Both the position numbers and the translations under genes were made by a program. A DNA stretch of 59,892 nucleotides from JBHIKY01 sp042139015 (GTDB lineage: Bacteria; Bacillota; Bacilli; Bacillales; Marinococcaceae). Positions within the stretch are counted from its first letter, which is position 1. Each line of letters starts with the position of its first letter. Under the pieces are notes generated by a model. The model saw only the letters and a program-made list of their open reading frames with translations, ran no database searches and was not told the origin of the DNA. The stretch lies in the NCBI RefSeq assembly GCF_042139015.1, contig NZ_JBHIKY010000024.1, positions 1 to 59,892 on the forward strand. The letters run 5' to 3'. This document shows positions 25,340-34,242 of the stretch, piece after piece.

Positions 25340-25432
25340 AGGAGTGAAAGGCAGCGGCCCATTTTTCACGCGGATGTACTCACAGTACAGGGCTTTCACG
25401 AATTCATGACTTTACTAAAGAGGTGACATGCC
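25340..25432 (+). promoter_or_regulatory. Structured leader of kdgD
   Basis: The leader of about 120 bp contains TGTACT-CAC-AGTACA (25375-25389), a perfect inverted repeat. Around it, GTGAAAG (near 25344-25350) and CTTTCAC (near 25393-25399) can pair. There is no T run, so it is not a terminator. It may stabilise or regulate the mRNA; no riboswitch class is recognised. Confidence 0.35.
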
Positions 25433-26365
25433 ATGGCGGCAGACAAAAGAAGAACTTTTCCCGAAGGAATCTTAGGATTTCCGGTAGCGCCATTTCAAGA
25501 AAATGGCGAGATTAACCAGAAGGCTCTGCAGCAAAACATTCAATATCTTGTAGATGAAAAACTAAGTGCTATTTTCATAGCCTGCGGATCAGGTGAGTTT
25601 CAATCGTTAAGTGATGATGAGTACCGGGGCATGGTAGAAACAGCTGTGGAAACTACTAAAGGAAATGTGCCGGTATATACAGGGGTCGGCGGCAACATCA
25701 GACATGCTGTGAAGCAGGCGGAGTGGTCAGCTGATCTAGGGGCAGACGGGTATCTGATACTTCCTCCATACCTTATTAATGGCGAACAGGAAGGGCTGTA
25801 TCAATATTATGAAACTATTATTCAAAGCACGGACCTGAATGCCATCGTATATCAGCGGGATAACGCCATTTCAAATTTGAAAACGGTTAAAAAGCTGGCG
25901 GAGCATCCGCAGGTCGTCGGCCTGAAAGATGGCTTTGGCAATATGGAACTAAACGTTGAGTTAACTCAGCACCTTGGTGAGAGATTCACGTGGATGAACG
26001 GGATGCCGTTTGCGGAGATTACAATGCCTGCTTATTACTCATTAGGTTTCCAAACGTATTCTTCCGCTATTTCAAACTATATTCCGCATATTTCCCGTCA
26101 ATATTTTGAAGCTTTGAAACAAGGAGATAAACATACGCTGCGAAATCTTTATACCGACATTCTGCTGCCAATTAATAACATCCGCAAGCAGAAAAAGGGA
26201 TATGCAGTTTCGTTGATTAAAGCGGGGATGGAAATTGCCGGTCTGCCGGCTGGCCTGTCCACAAGAGCACCAGTCGTACCAGTAGAAAAAGAGCATTATA
26301 AGCAGCTCGAGGAAGTATTGAAGAAGGCAGAAATAAACTATCCTGCCAGACAGCCTCAAAAATAG
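25433..26365 (+). CDS. kdgD: 5-dehydro-4-deoxyglucarate dehydratase
   Basis: A 310-residue DapA-family enzyme that converts 5-dehydro-4-deoxy-D-glucarate to 2,5-dioxopentanoate (ketoglutarate semialdehyde), water and carbon dioxide. The Schiff-base lysine is K165 (VVGLKDGFGNMELN) and the conserved tyrosine Y140 (VYQRDNA). FPVAPFQENGEI, CGSGEFQSLSDDEY, GYLILPPYLINGEQEGLYQY and ISNYIPHISR strongly resemble B. subtilis YcbC. AAAGAGGTGACATGCC precedes the ATG. It is followed 10 bp later by the dehydrogenase that uses its product. Confidence 0.93.
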   Translation: MAADKRRTFPEGILGFPVAPFQENGEINQKALQQNIQYLVDEKLSAIFIACGSGEFQSLSDDEYRGMVETAVETTKGNVPVYTGVGGNIRHAVKQAEWSADLGADGYLILPPYLINGEQEGLYQYYETIIQSTDLNAIVYQRDNAISNLKTVKKLAEHPQVVGLKDGFGNMELNVELTQHLGERFTWMNGMPFAEITMPAYYSLGFQTYSSAISNYIPHISRQYFEALKQGDKHTLRNLYTDILLPINNIRKQKKGYAVSLIKAGMEIAGLPAGLSTRAPVVPVEKEHYKQLEEVLKKAEINYPARQPQK

Positions 26366-26375
26366 GAGGGAAAGC

Positions 26376-27830
26376 ATGGGAACTGCAACTCAGCAAAAGA
26401 CATATCTGAATTACATCAACGGCGAATGGAAGTCATCCAGTTCAAATAAAGATCAGGCAAGTACGAACCCGGCAAATCCAGAGGAGGAAGTAGGTTATTA
26501 TCAGCTTTCTTCTAAAGAGGATGTGAACAACGCTGTCCTCGCAGCAGCTGCTGCCAAAAAGCAATGGAGCAAAACGGCAGCACCGGAGCGCGGAGCACTG
26601 CTTCACAAAGCTGCCGATATCTTAGAGAACAATGTAGATGATATCGCTGAAACGATGACCAGAGAAATGGGGAAAACGCTTCCTGAAGCAAAAGGCGAAA
26701 CGATGCGCGGAGTGGCGATACTTCGTTATTATGCGGGAGAAGGCATGAGAAAAACAGGAGATGTTATCCCTTCCACTGATAAAGATGCTCTCATGTTTAC
26801 CAAGCGGGCTTCCCTTGGAGTCGTCGGTGTCATTACTCCATGGAACTTTCCAGCAGCTATTCCAGTCTGGAAGATCGCTCCTGCACTTGTATATGGAAAT
26901 ACGGTTGTATTTAAGCCGGCTCAGGACGCTGCGATCACGGCTGCAAAAATTGTAGAATGCCTTGCTGAAGCAGGTCTTCCGAAAGGAGTTCTTAATTTTG
27001 TAACCGGTTCCGGTTCTGTTGTCGGACAAGGTATTACCGATCATCCGCAGGTAGACGGTATTACCTTTACAGGCTCTGAGGAAATCGGAAGAGGTATCGG
27101 GCAGAGCGCTCTTGCCCGTGGCGCCAAATACCAGCTGGAAATGGGCGGGAAAAATCCTGTAATCGTCGCAGATGATGCCGATCTTGACCTTGCAGTAAGC
27201 GCTACGATCAGCGGCGGTCTGAAATCGACAGGTCAGAAATGTACTGCTACGAGCCGAGTTATTATCCAAGAAGGAATCTATGAAACCTTTAAAGAGAAAC
27301 TGCTTGCCGAAGTGAAGAAGATTACAGTTGGTGATGGATTAAAGCAGGACAGCTGGATGGGACCATGTGCAAACAAAAGCCAATTCCAAACCGTTGCTGA
27401 CTATATCAAAAAAGGGAAGAAGGAAGGCGCCGAACTTATATACGGCGGCAAAGTCCTTGAGGATGAAAAAGGTTATTTCGTAACTCCGGCAGTATTTGAC
27501 AATGTTACTTCTGAGATGACAATTGCGCAGGAAGAGATATTCGGACCGGTACTTGCCCTTATGAAGGTTAGTTCTTTAGATGAAGCTCTTGAAGTAGCAA
27601 ATGATGTGCCGTTCGGATTAAGTGCTTCCATTTTCACAACCAATATCCAGCGTTCCCTGCAGTTTATAGACGAAATGGATGCAGGTCTCGTCCGAATCAA
27701 TGCCGAAAGTGCCGGGGTTGAATTGCAGGCTCCGTTTGGGGGGATGAAGCGTTCAAGCTCACATTCAAGAGAACAAGGTGAAGCGGCCATTGAGTTTTTT
27801 ACTTCTATTAAAACTGTATTCATGAAATAA
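26376..27830 (+). CDS. gucD: 2,5-dioxopentanoate (ketoglutarate semialdehyde) dehydrogenase
   Basis: A 484-residue NAD(P)-dependent aldehyde dehydrogenase that oxidises ketoglutarate semialdehyde to 2-oxoglutarate. Catalytic residues are C289 (STGQKCTATSR), E255 (YQLEMGGKNP) and N157 (TPWNFPAAIP); FTGSEEIGRGI gives the cofactor turn. Position directly after kdgD is as in the B. subtilis ycbCD pair. It should serve both aldarate branches if both yield the semialdehyde. AGGAGGGAAAGC precedes the start and a strong terminator follows. Confidence 0.92.
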   Translation: MGTATQQKTYLNYINGEWKSSSSNKDQASTNPANPEEEVGYYQLSSKEDVNNAVLAAAAAKKQWSKTAAPERGALLHKAADILENNVDDIAETMTREMGKTLPEAKGETMRGVAILRYYAGEGMRKTGDVIPSTDKDALMFTKRASLGVVGVITPWNFPAAIPVWKIAPALVYGNTVVFKPAQDAAITAAKIVECLAEAGLPKGVLNFVTGSGSVVGQGITDHPQVDGITFTGSEEIGRGIGQSALARGAKYQLEMGGKNPVIVADDADLDLAVSATISGGLKSTGQKCTATSRVIIQEGIYETFKEKLLAEVKKITVGDGLKQDSWMGPCANKSQFQTVADYIKKGKKEGAELIYGGKVLEDEKGYFVTPAVFDNVTSEMTIAQEEIFGPVLALMKVSSLDEALEVANDVPFGLSASIFTTNIQRSLQFIDEMDAGLVRINAESAGVELQAPFGGMKRSSSHSREQGEAAIEFFTSIKTVFMK

Positions 27831-27842
27831 ACCTGGCAGCCC

Positions 27843-27901
27843 ATGAGAAGGAAGCGCTGCAGTCTCTCCTTACTGAGATTTGCGCTTCCAGCTCATTTTT
27901 T
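27843..27901 (+). terminator. Terminator after the kdgD operon
   Basis: GGAAGCGC (27850-27857) pairs with GCGCTTCC (27882-27889), extended by outer ATGAG/CTCAT pairing, and is followed by TTTTTT. Confidence 0.75.
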
Positions 27902-27910
27902 ACAATGAAA

Positions 27911-27924
27911 GGTAAGCGGTTTCA
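27911..27924. promoter_or_regulatory. CcpA (cre) site upstream of the tct operon, one mismatch
   Basis: GGTAAGCGGTTTCA fits the cre consensus TGWAANCGNTNWCA except for the first base. It lies 45-58 bp upstream of the tctB start. Carbon catabolite repression of aldarate uptake is inferred. Confidence 0.5.
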
Positions 27925-27968
27925 AATGATGAGAGAGACACATGCCAAGCGGAAAGGAGCAAGATAAA

Positions 27969-28541
27969 ATGGCGACCACGTTAAAGGTCAAAGATTTGGC
28001 AGCAACCATTGCATTATTGATCGTTTCTGTAGTGATGTATTCTGCCACCTTTACTTTCGGCCGGTTAACTGTTTCGCAGATCGGTCCGGATTTCGCACCG
28101 AGAATTGTTGCGATTGCCATGTTTGTATTAAGTGCAGTACTTCTATTTCAAACATTATTAGACTGGAAAAAAGCGAAGAAGTTAATGTCTGGGCCAAGTG
28201 TGCCTGAGCATGAAAAAACGAAGGAAGAAAAAATAGCGGAAGAAATGCTGCTGGAGGGAACAAAAGTTGAATCATCCGAAACACGTGCCCAACGTGCTTC
28301 CAGATACCGCAATGTCCTAATTACTACCGGGTTAATTGCACTGTATATCGCAGTTATGCCCATTATCGGGTTTTTAATTTCTACCATTGTTTATTTATTC
28401 GTGCAGTTTTGTCTGCTTGCCCAACGAAAATATTGGAACATTCCAATATTTGCAATATTGGCAATTTTAACTTCTGTAGTTATTTATTACACATTCCGTT
28501 TAGGGTTCGAACTCAGACTTCCTTCCGGAATAGCAGGATAA
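27969..28541 (+). CDS. tctB: Tripartite tricarboxylate transporter, small membrane subunit TctB
   Basis: A 190-residue protein with four hydrophobic spans: VKDLAATIALLIVSVVMYSATF, then FAPRIVAIAMFVLSAVLLFQTL, and two more after a charged loop (residues 75-110). This is the TctB layout. AAAGGAG (27954-27960) selects ATG 27969 over the upstream ATG at 27942. It is 12 bp ahead of tctA. From context the complex should import an aldarate such as glucarate or galactarate. Confidence 0.85.
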   Translation: MATTLKVKDLAATIALLIVSVVMYSATFTFGRLTVSQIGPDFAPRIVAIAMFVLSAVLLFQTLLDWKKAKKLMSGPSVPEHEKTKEEKIAEEMLLEGTKVESSETRAQRASRYRNVLITTGLIALYIAVMPIIGFLISTIVYLFVQFCLLAQRKYWNIPIFAILAILTSVVIYYTFRLGFELRLPSGIAG

Positions 28542-28553
28542 GGAGGGAAGAAT

Positions 28554-30053
28554 ATGATTGCTGATTTATTAACTGGCTTTTCAACGATGTTTGCTCCGTA
28601 CAATATGATGCTGATTATCATAGGCGTGGCAATGGGATTAATTTTCGGGTCTATTCCCGGATTGACAGCCACCATGGCCGTCGCCATTTGTCTGCCTATT
28701 ACCTTTACAATGGATCCTGGCTCTGGCATGGCGCTGTTGATGGGTCTTTATATCGGCGGTGTATCAGGAGGAATGATCCCTGCAATACTATTGAAACTTC
28801 CAGGCACCCCGTCTTCCATATCAACAACATTTGATGGCTATCCGATGGCACAGAACGGGGAAGCAGGCAAGGCATTCGGGTTGTCCATCGTATTTTCATT
28901 TATGGGCGGTATCCTAAGTATTGCTGCTTTGATATTAATTTCTCCACCACTTGCGGACTTTGCCCTTCGATTCGGTCCGATTGAATATTTTGCCATTACG
29001 ATGTTTGCATTAACCTTAATATCCAGTTTGTCTGAGGGATCTGTTGTAAAGGGTATGCTGAGCGGACTATTGGGGTTAAGCCTTGCCATGGTTGGTTCTG
29101 CACCGATTGATGCTTTTCCGAGATTTACATTCGGTATGGACCAGATGGATGCAGGCTTTAACCTGCTGCCGGCGCTTATTGGATTATTCGCGATAGGAGA
29201 AATATTAAAAATTTCCGAGAAAAAAATAAATCCATTAAGTACGCAGAAGCTTACGTACAAAATTAAAGGGATCGGATTTTCCTTATCAGTGCTCTTTAAA
29301 CAGGGGTGGAACTTTCTCCGCTCCAGCGTTATTGGCGTAGCTGTAGGAATTCTGCCGGGCATCGGCGGAGGGACTGCTAATATTATTGCTTACGCAACAG
29401 CGAAAAACCAGTCCAAGCATCCCGAACAATTCGGAAAAGGAACGACCGATGGAGTAGTGGCATCTGAATCTTCTAACAACGCAGCAGTCGGAGGGGCACT
29501 TGTACCACTGATGGCATTGGGTATTCCAGGAGATACAGTGACTGCGATGCTTCTCGGGGGATTAATTATCCACGGGCTTCAGCCGGGACCCTTGTTTTTT
29601 ACTCAAAACACAGATATTGTTTACGGAATATTTGCAGCTCTGATTATTGCAAACATCGCAATGGTAATATTTCTTTTTCTTGGCATGAAGTACTTTGTCA
29701 AAATTTTAAGTGTTCCCAAGCATATGCTGCTTCCAATTATCGTCGTGCTGTGTGCTGTCGGAGCGTTTGCAGAAAACAATCGTTTGTTCGATATCAGCGC
29801 ACTGTTATTTTTCGGTATCATGGGCTATCTGCTGATTAAGTTCAAGTTTCCTATTGCACCGGTTATTCTTGGGTTTATTCTCGGTCCGATCGCGGAGACA
29901 AATCTGCGGCGGGGCCTGCAATTGACAGGAGAAAACTTTCTACCATTTTTGACAGAGCCGATTGCGATGATTTTCTGGGTGATTGCAATTACCTCAGTCG
30001 GATTTAAAGTATGGAAAAACTTTAAAACAAAAAGAGCTTTAGGAGGAGTTTAA
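28554..30053 (+). CDS. tctA: Tripartite tricarboxylate transporter, large permease TctA
   Basis: A 499-residue membrane protein with about twelve spans. GLIFGSIPGLTATMAVAICLPITF near the N-terminus and GILPGIGGGTANIIAYATAKNQSKHP in the middle are the paired TctA signature loops. VGGALVPLMALGIPGDTVTAMLLGGLIIHGLQPGP is also typical. AGGAGGGAAGAAT precedes the ATG. Its stop is directly followed by the tctC ATG. Confidence 0.93.
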   Translation: MIADLLTGFSTMFAPYNMMLIIIGVAMGLIFGSIPGLTATMAVAICLPITFTMDPGSGMALLMGLYIGGVSGGMIPAILLKLPGTPSSISTTFDGYPMAQNGEAGKAFGLSIVFSFMGGILSIAALILISPPLADFALRFGPIEYFAITMFALTLISSLSEGSVVKGMLSGLLGLSLAMVGSAPIDAFPRFTFGMDQMDAGFNLLPALIGLFAIGEILKISEKKINPLSTQKLTYKIKGIGFSLSVLFKQGWNFLRSSVIGVAVGILPGIGGGTANIIAYATAKNQSKHPEQFGKGTTDGVVASESSNNAAVGGALVPLMALGIPGDTVTAMLLGGLIIHGLQPGPLFFTQNTDIVYGIFAALIIANIAMVIFLFLGMKYFVKILSVPKHMLLPIIVVLCAVGAFAENNRLFDISALLFFGIMGYLLIKFKFPIAPVILGFILGPIAETNLRRGLQLTGENFLPFLTEPIAMIFWVIAITSVGFKVWKNFKTKRALGGV

Positions 30054-31073
30054 ATGAATTGGTTTAAAATGAAGACGTTAGGATTGGCAATGATTGTTTC
30101 TATGTTGGGAGTTCTTGCTGCCTGTGGAGAATCAGAGGATTCAGGCACAGATAGCTCAGATGCAGGAGCAGAGTCAGGTGATGGCGGTGATGGATATCCG
30201 GAGGAGTCGATTGAAGTAGTTGTTCCTGCAGGAGCCGGCGGTGATACGGACCGTAATACAAGAACTCTGGCGAAGTATTTAGAGGATGAATTAGGAGTTT
30301 CTCTGGTCATTCAAAACGTGGAAGGCTCAGGGGGAAGCACCGGATCCAAGGAAATACTCGATTCTGATCCGGACGGCTACAGAGTACTGGCTTATCACGA
30401 CGGTGCCATGCTGAATAACATTCTAGGACTAGCTGATTATACATTCTCAGATTTTGAAGTAGCCGGTATTAGTGTGCTCGACCAGGGGAACTCTCTGCTT
30501 GTCAGCGCTGATTCTGAGTATGATTCTCTTGAAGATCTTGTGGCTGCAGCAAAAGAGACACCTGGTGAAGTTTCTGTAGCGACTGAAACGGGGTCCTTTA
30601 CTCACCTGCAGCTGCTTGCCCTGCAGGAAGAAGAAGATGTTGAATTTAATATTGTTGATGCCGGCGGTGCTTCGGATAAAATTACTGCTCTGCTGGGCGG
30701 CCAGGTAGATGTTGTACCAACTCAAATTGGCCTCGTTAAAGAATATATTGATTCCGGCGAAATGAAGAGCCTTGGTGTAATGTCAGAAGAAAGACTTGAC
30801 CAGTTTGAGGATGTCCAGACCTTTACCGAACAAGGATCAGATGTAGTGTTTGATAAGATTTTCTTCTGGGCATTCCCTCCTGAAACTCCAGAGGATGTTG
30901 TAAACACATTCGCGGATGCGATGGAGGAAGTTGTGACAAATAATGAAGAATATCAGGAAGAAGCAGAGGGACATGTCGTAGCCCCTACCTTCATGGGACC
31001 AGAGGAAGCTGAGGAATTTATGCAGGAAACTCAGGATTCTTATCAAGAGCTTTATGATTCCAGTGAACAATAA
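30054..31073 (+). CDS. tctC: Tripartite tricarboxylate transporter, substrate-binding lipoprotein TctC
   Basis: A 339-residue exported binding protein. The signal helix ends in lipobox L-A-A-C (Cys near residue 23), and an acid- and serine-rich linker follows (to about residue 45). The mature fold has IEVVVPAGAGGDTDRNTRTLAKYLE and GGQVDVVPTQIGLVKEYIDSG, typical of Bug/TctC receptors. The start immediately follows the tctA stop, with AGGAGG in the tctA end as ribosome site. The order B-A-C differs from the classical C-B-A order. Confidence 0.9.
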   Translation: MNWFKMKTLGLAMIVSMLGVLAACGESEDSGTDSSDAGAESGDGGDGYPEESIEVVVPAGAGGDTDRNTRTLAKYLEDELGVSLVIQNVEGSGGSTGSKEILDSDPDGYRVLAYHDGAMLNNILGLADYTFSDFEVAGISVLDQGNSLLVSADSEYDSLEDLVAAAKETPGEVSVATETGSFTHLQLLALQEEEDVEFNIVDAGGASDKITALLGGQVDVVPTQIGLVKEYIDSGEMKSLGVMSEERLDQFEDVQTFTEQGSDVVFDKIFFWAFPPETPEDVVNTFADAMEEVVTNNEEYQEEAEGHVVAPTFMGPEEAEEFMQETQDSYQELYDSSEQ

Positions 31074-31101
31074 GTAATTAGTTAACTCAGGAAAAATGGG
31101 C

Positions 31102-31130
31102 AGGGTGCCGATATGGCACCTTGTCTTTCA
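31102..31130 (+). terminator. Hairpin between tctC and the Ldh2-type gene
   Basis: GGTGCC (31104-31109) pairs with GGCACC (31115-31120), with A-T and G-T extension, followed by TTGTCTTTC. It is a weak terminator or attenuator; some read-through into the next gene is likely. Confidence 0.45.
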
Positions 31131-31154
31131 TTATTTTAAAAAGGAGACCAACGA

Positions 31155-32204
31155 ATGAAAGTTTATGCTGAATCATTAAAAAACTTTGTGGCAGATATTT
31201 TACAGAAAGTGGACATATCAGAAGAGAACAGCCGTATCGTAGCAGACAGCCTGGTATCTGCGAACTTGCGCGGTGTAGATTCGCACGGGGTAACTCGTGT
31301 ACCAATCTATGTAGAAAGGTTAAAATCCGGAGCGGTGAATCCTGATCCGAACGTAACCGTCCTTCAGGAAAGTGATGCTACGCTTCTATTGGACGGCGAT
31401 GATGGGATGGGGCAGATCGTCGGTGCAAAAGCGATTGAGAAAGGCATTGAAAAAGCAAAAAAACACGGAGCGGTTTATGCAGGGGTGACAAGGTCAAGTC
31501 ATTTCGGTACCGGCGCCTATTTTATTCAAAAAGTGCTTGAGCAGGACATGATTGCCTTTGCTATGTCCAATGCTCCTTCTACGATGGCGCCGTGGGGAGG
31601 AATTACTCCTTATTTTGGCACGAATCCATACGCTTATGGAATCCCTGCAGAGAAAAACAGTCCAATTATTTTCGACATGGCGACGAGCGTCGTAGCGAGA
31701 GGAAAAATTATTTCAGCCGAGCAGCGCGGTGAAGACATTCCGGAAGGCTGGGCGATTGATAAAGAGGGACGCCCGACGACAAATTCCGGTGAAGCTCTTG
31801 CAGGAACCGTTCTGCCATTTGGAGGACCAAAAGGGTATGCAATGGCAGCGATGATTGATATTATGAGCGGTGTACTGACAGGAGCCGGCTTCGGTCCTCA
31901 TATCAACAATATATACGGCGACTATGATAAGCCTCAGAATGTAGGCCATTTCTTCCAGATCATTGATATTCGTTCGTTTATGGAAAGGGATCAATTCAAG
32001 CAGCGGGTCGATCAAATGATAAACGAAATTAAAAATTCCGCTAAAGCACAGGACGTCGAAGAAATCTTTCTCCCAGGTGAAATTGAATTCCAAAATGAAA
32101 AAGAAAGAACAGAAAACGGCATCGAGCTCGGCAGTGAAGTGTATGAATCCTTGAAGGAAACCGCGGCCTCCTGCGGCATCTCCATCGAAGACTATCTTAG
32201 ATAA
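31155..32204 (+). CDS. Ldh2/MdhA-type NAD(P)-dependent 2-hydroxyacid dehydrogenase
   Basis: A 349-residue enzyme of the malate/L-lactate/ureidoglycolate dehydrogenase family (type 2, not Rossmann). The catalytic His is H44 in RGVDSHGVTRVP. GMGQIVGAKAIEKGIEKAKKHG, THVTRSSHFGTGAYF-like VTRSSHFGTGAYF and TPYFGTNPYAYGIPA are diagnostic. Substrates in the family include malate, lactate, ureidoglycolate and sugar-acid derived hydroxyacids. Position after the aldarate importer suggests a sugar-acid derived substrate. AAAAGGAGACC precedes the ATG. It is followed 30 bp later by a membrane protein gene. Confidence 0.82.
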   Translation: MKVYAESLKNFVADILQKVDISEENSRIVADSLVSANLRGVDSHGVTRVPIYVERLKSGAVNPDPNVTVLQESDATLLLDGDDGMGQIVGAKAIEKGIEKAKKHGAVYAGVTRSSHFGTGAYFIQKVLEQDMIAFAMSNAPSTMAPWGGITPYFGTNPYAYGIPAEKNSPIIFDMATSVVARGKIISAEQRGEDIPEGWAIDKEGRPTTNSGEALAGTVLPFGGPKGYAMAAMIDIMSGVLTGAGFGPHINNIYGDYDKPQNVGHFFQIIDIRSFMERDQFKQRVDQMINEIKNSAKAQDVEEIFLPGEIEFQNEKERTENGIELGSEVYESLKETAASCGISIEDYLR

Positions 32205-32234
32205 CATTTAAACGCGGCAAAGAAGGTTTAAACA

Positions 32235-33596
32235 ATGGCTATGGTAAAGAGAAGCTTTATTTTGTTAATGTGTTTAAGCTACTTTATAGATTCCTTTATC
32301 CACGTACCGGTGATTCGAGATGGACTTACGATTATCGTAGTGTGCACGTTTTTAATGACCATCGCTGCGACAGACTTAAAAACAAAGCTGATGGGCGGAA
32401 TATTGTTTTCCACCGGGCTCGTGATTGATTTATTTGTAAATGACAAGGCGCTCCTGACAGCATCAGAAGGGATGCTGCAGAATCTTCCCCTGCTTGTCTT
32501 AATGACATTGGCGCCGTTATTATCGATTCCGCTCATAAACAGCACGTATATGGATGATATTCAAACCTACTTAAAGCAGATTGTACATCTTCCGGCGAGG
32601 CTTTTTATCGGACTCACAGCTTTTTTAACTATTATTGCACCTATTTTAAGTGTCGGTTCCGTCCGGGTTCTTCACGATATATTGAGACATAACACGTTCG
32701 ATCCCTCTTTTTTAGCGAGGGCGTATTTTGTAGGATTTTCTACTGCGATGGGGTGGTCTCCGTATTTTGGTTCTGTAGCCTTAACCCTGCTTTATTTAGA
32801 TCTTTCCTTCAGTGAGTATGTACTTTTTGGACTGATGCTGATGGTTTTACAGCTTGTAACTGGAAATGCTGTCTTCTTTTTATTTCAAAAGAAGAATATT
32901 ACGATTGAAGAAAAGCCGCTGCGGACAGAGAAGCCGGTAAATATAGTGCCTGTCCTTTTGAAAATAGTGGCAATGCTCTGTGCAATGATTGGAACACTCG
33001 TGTGGCTTGAGTCGGTGACAAATCTGCCGATGCTGCTGCTTGTCGGGCTGACATGTGTGATCATTCCGTTGTTATGGGCTGTATTATTGAGGCAGTGGGA
33101 AAGGTTTCGCGAGGATTTCCTAAAATTTTTTCATATGATCGAATACGGTGTCAACACAGAAATTGTTTTGTTTTTAAGCGCTGGTTTATTCGGTGCAGCT
33201 CTGGCAGACTCACCGTTTTCCACAGTGATCCGCCGGATGCTGGAAGCAATGTCTTCGATATCCTTTCTTCTCGTGGCTGTAATAATTATCGTGTTCGTTA
33301 TTATGCTTGCCTTTATCGGAGTTCATCAAATTATCACAATACCTATTCTTGCCATGCAGATCAGCCCGGAGATGCTTGGGACGGATGCGGTAACACTTGC
33401 TGTTGTCTTCTTGCTTGCCTGGTTTTTATCTGCGATTATCAGCCCGTTTAATGCGATTACGATCTTTATTGCCAATGCGGTTCACCGAAGTACTCTGACA
33501 GTCGGACTGCGATGGAACGGGCTGTATATTGTCGGAATGTTTCTAATCGGCATGATTTACGTGCTTTTGCTTCATCACCTTTCGTTATCCTCTTAG
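32235..33596 (+). CDS. Polytopic membrane protein, putative transporter of unknown family
   Basis: A 453-residue protein with about 12 hydrophobic segments and little soluble sequence. A central cytoplasmic stretch (KKNITIEEKPLRTEKPVN, near residue 220-240) splits it into two halves. The paired segments MGWSPYFGSVALTLLYLDLSF in the first half and FLLAWFLSAIISPFNAITIFIANAV in the second resemble the inverted-repeat layout of ion-transporter-superfamily carriers (DcuC, ArsB, CitMHS type). I cannot name the family. It is co-oriented with the Ldh2-type gene and followed by a terminator, so it may carry that enzyme's substrate or product. Confidence 0.7.
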   Translation: MAMVKRSFILLMCLSYFIDSFIHVPVIRDGLTIIVVCTFLMTIAATDLKTKLMGGILFSTGLVIDLFVNDKALLTASEGMLQNLPLLVLMTLAPLLSIPLINSTYMDDIQTYLKQIVHLPARLFIGLTAFLTIIAPILSVGSVRVLHDILRHNTFDPSFLARAYFVGFSTAMGWSPYFGSVALTLLYLDLSFSEYVLFGLMLMVLQLVTGNAVFFLFQKKNITIEEKPLRTEKPVNIVPVLLKIVAMLCAMIGTLVWLESVTNLPMLLLVGLTCVIIPLLWAVLLRQWERFREDFLKFFHMIEYGVNTEIVLFLSAGLFGAALADSPFSTVIRRMLEAMSSISFLLVAVIIIVFVIMLAFIGVHQIITIPILAMQISPEMLGTDAVTLAVVFLLAWFLSAIISPFNAITIFIANAVHRSTLTVGLRWNGLYIVGMFLIGMIYVLLLHHLSLSS

Positions 33597-33656
33597 CAAG
33601 AATATCTAGCTGCATCTGTGGATTTTCATGAGGAAAAGATGCCTTTAAAACGTGAA

Positions 33657-33693
33657 AAAGACCCACCCACCAGCATTGTATGGTTGGGTCTTT
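33657..33693. terminator. Bidirectional terminator
   Basis: AAAGACCCA (33657-33665) and TGGGTCTTT (33685-33693) form a perfect 9-bp stem around a 19-base loop that can pair partly. It has A runs before and T runs after, and lies between convergent genes. Confidence 0.75.
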
Positions 33694-33734
33694 AAGTATG
33701 AATTTATAGTTTTGTATAATACACCGTCATCGGT

Positions 33735-33926
33735 TTATTTGTTACATTTAGCTTCTCGGCGGCCGCAAACTTCTTCATAAGCATCGACAACTCGCTTAAG
33801 CGCTGTCTGCTTGGTATTTTCGGGAAGATTGTTTTGAGCAAGAATCGTTTCTGAAATCTCCAGGAAACTCGTATGTGGGTTTCCGGATGTTTTTAACAGT
33901 TCTACATACGGTTTTTCTTCGTTCAC
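33735..33926 (-). CDS. Small uncharacterised protein (63 residues)
   Basis: No family is recognised. GTG at 33926 is favoured because AAAAGGGGGG lies directly upstream on this strand; an ATG at 33983 in frame has no ribosome site. The peptide reads VNEEKPYVELLKTSGNPHTSFLEISETILAQNN, then a helix (TKQTALKRVVDAYEEVCGRREAKCNK) with two Cys near the C-terminus. It is soluble and mixed-charge. It lies alone, divergent from sinR with about 320 bp between starts. Confidence 0.5.
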   Translation of the reverse strand: MNEEKPYVELLKTSGNPHTSFLEISETILAQNNLPENTKQTALKRVVDAYEEVCGRREAKCNK

Positions 33927-33986
33927 GAAAATGTCCCCCCTTTTCGTCACGTTAACTACTATTCCGGTTTCTGAAATACTCATTGA

Positions 33987-34003
33987 ATACCTATGGTATC
34001 ATG
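33987..34003. promoter_or_regulatory. Short inverted repeat upstream of the small gene
   Basis: GAATACCTATGGTATC is a palindrome (GATACC/GGTATC arms) in the 316-bp divergent region before sinR. The rest of this region is A+T-rich with several TTGTAA motifs and no open frame. A role as operator is only a guess. Confidence 0.3.
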
Positions 34004-34242
34004 TAATAATATTGTAATAAATCGTCGAATAGTCGTAATTTTTGTAACATAACTGTATCCGTGCCATTTTTTACTCACTACTGTTGCCCCTTTATAGAGT
34101 ACATACTTATTGAAAATTGTAATATTTTTGGATAAAGTGCGTGAATATAGTTGTGTCTTTTCTTACAATTGACCTGTTTATTGGTTAACCGCATATCATC
34201 TCTGCCATGGGGGTATGAATTAAGTAGGGAGGAGGATACAAC

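Noticed and set aside
25340..25432. Riboswitch in the kdgD leader
   Set aside because: Short inverted repeats are present but no conserved core of a known class and no terminator.
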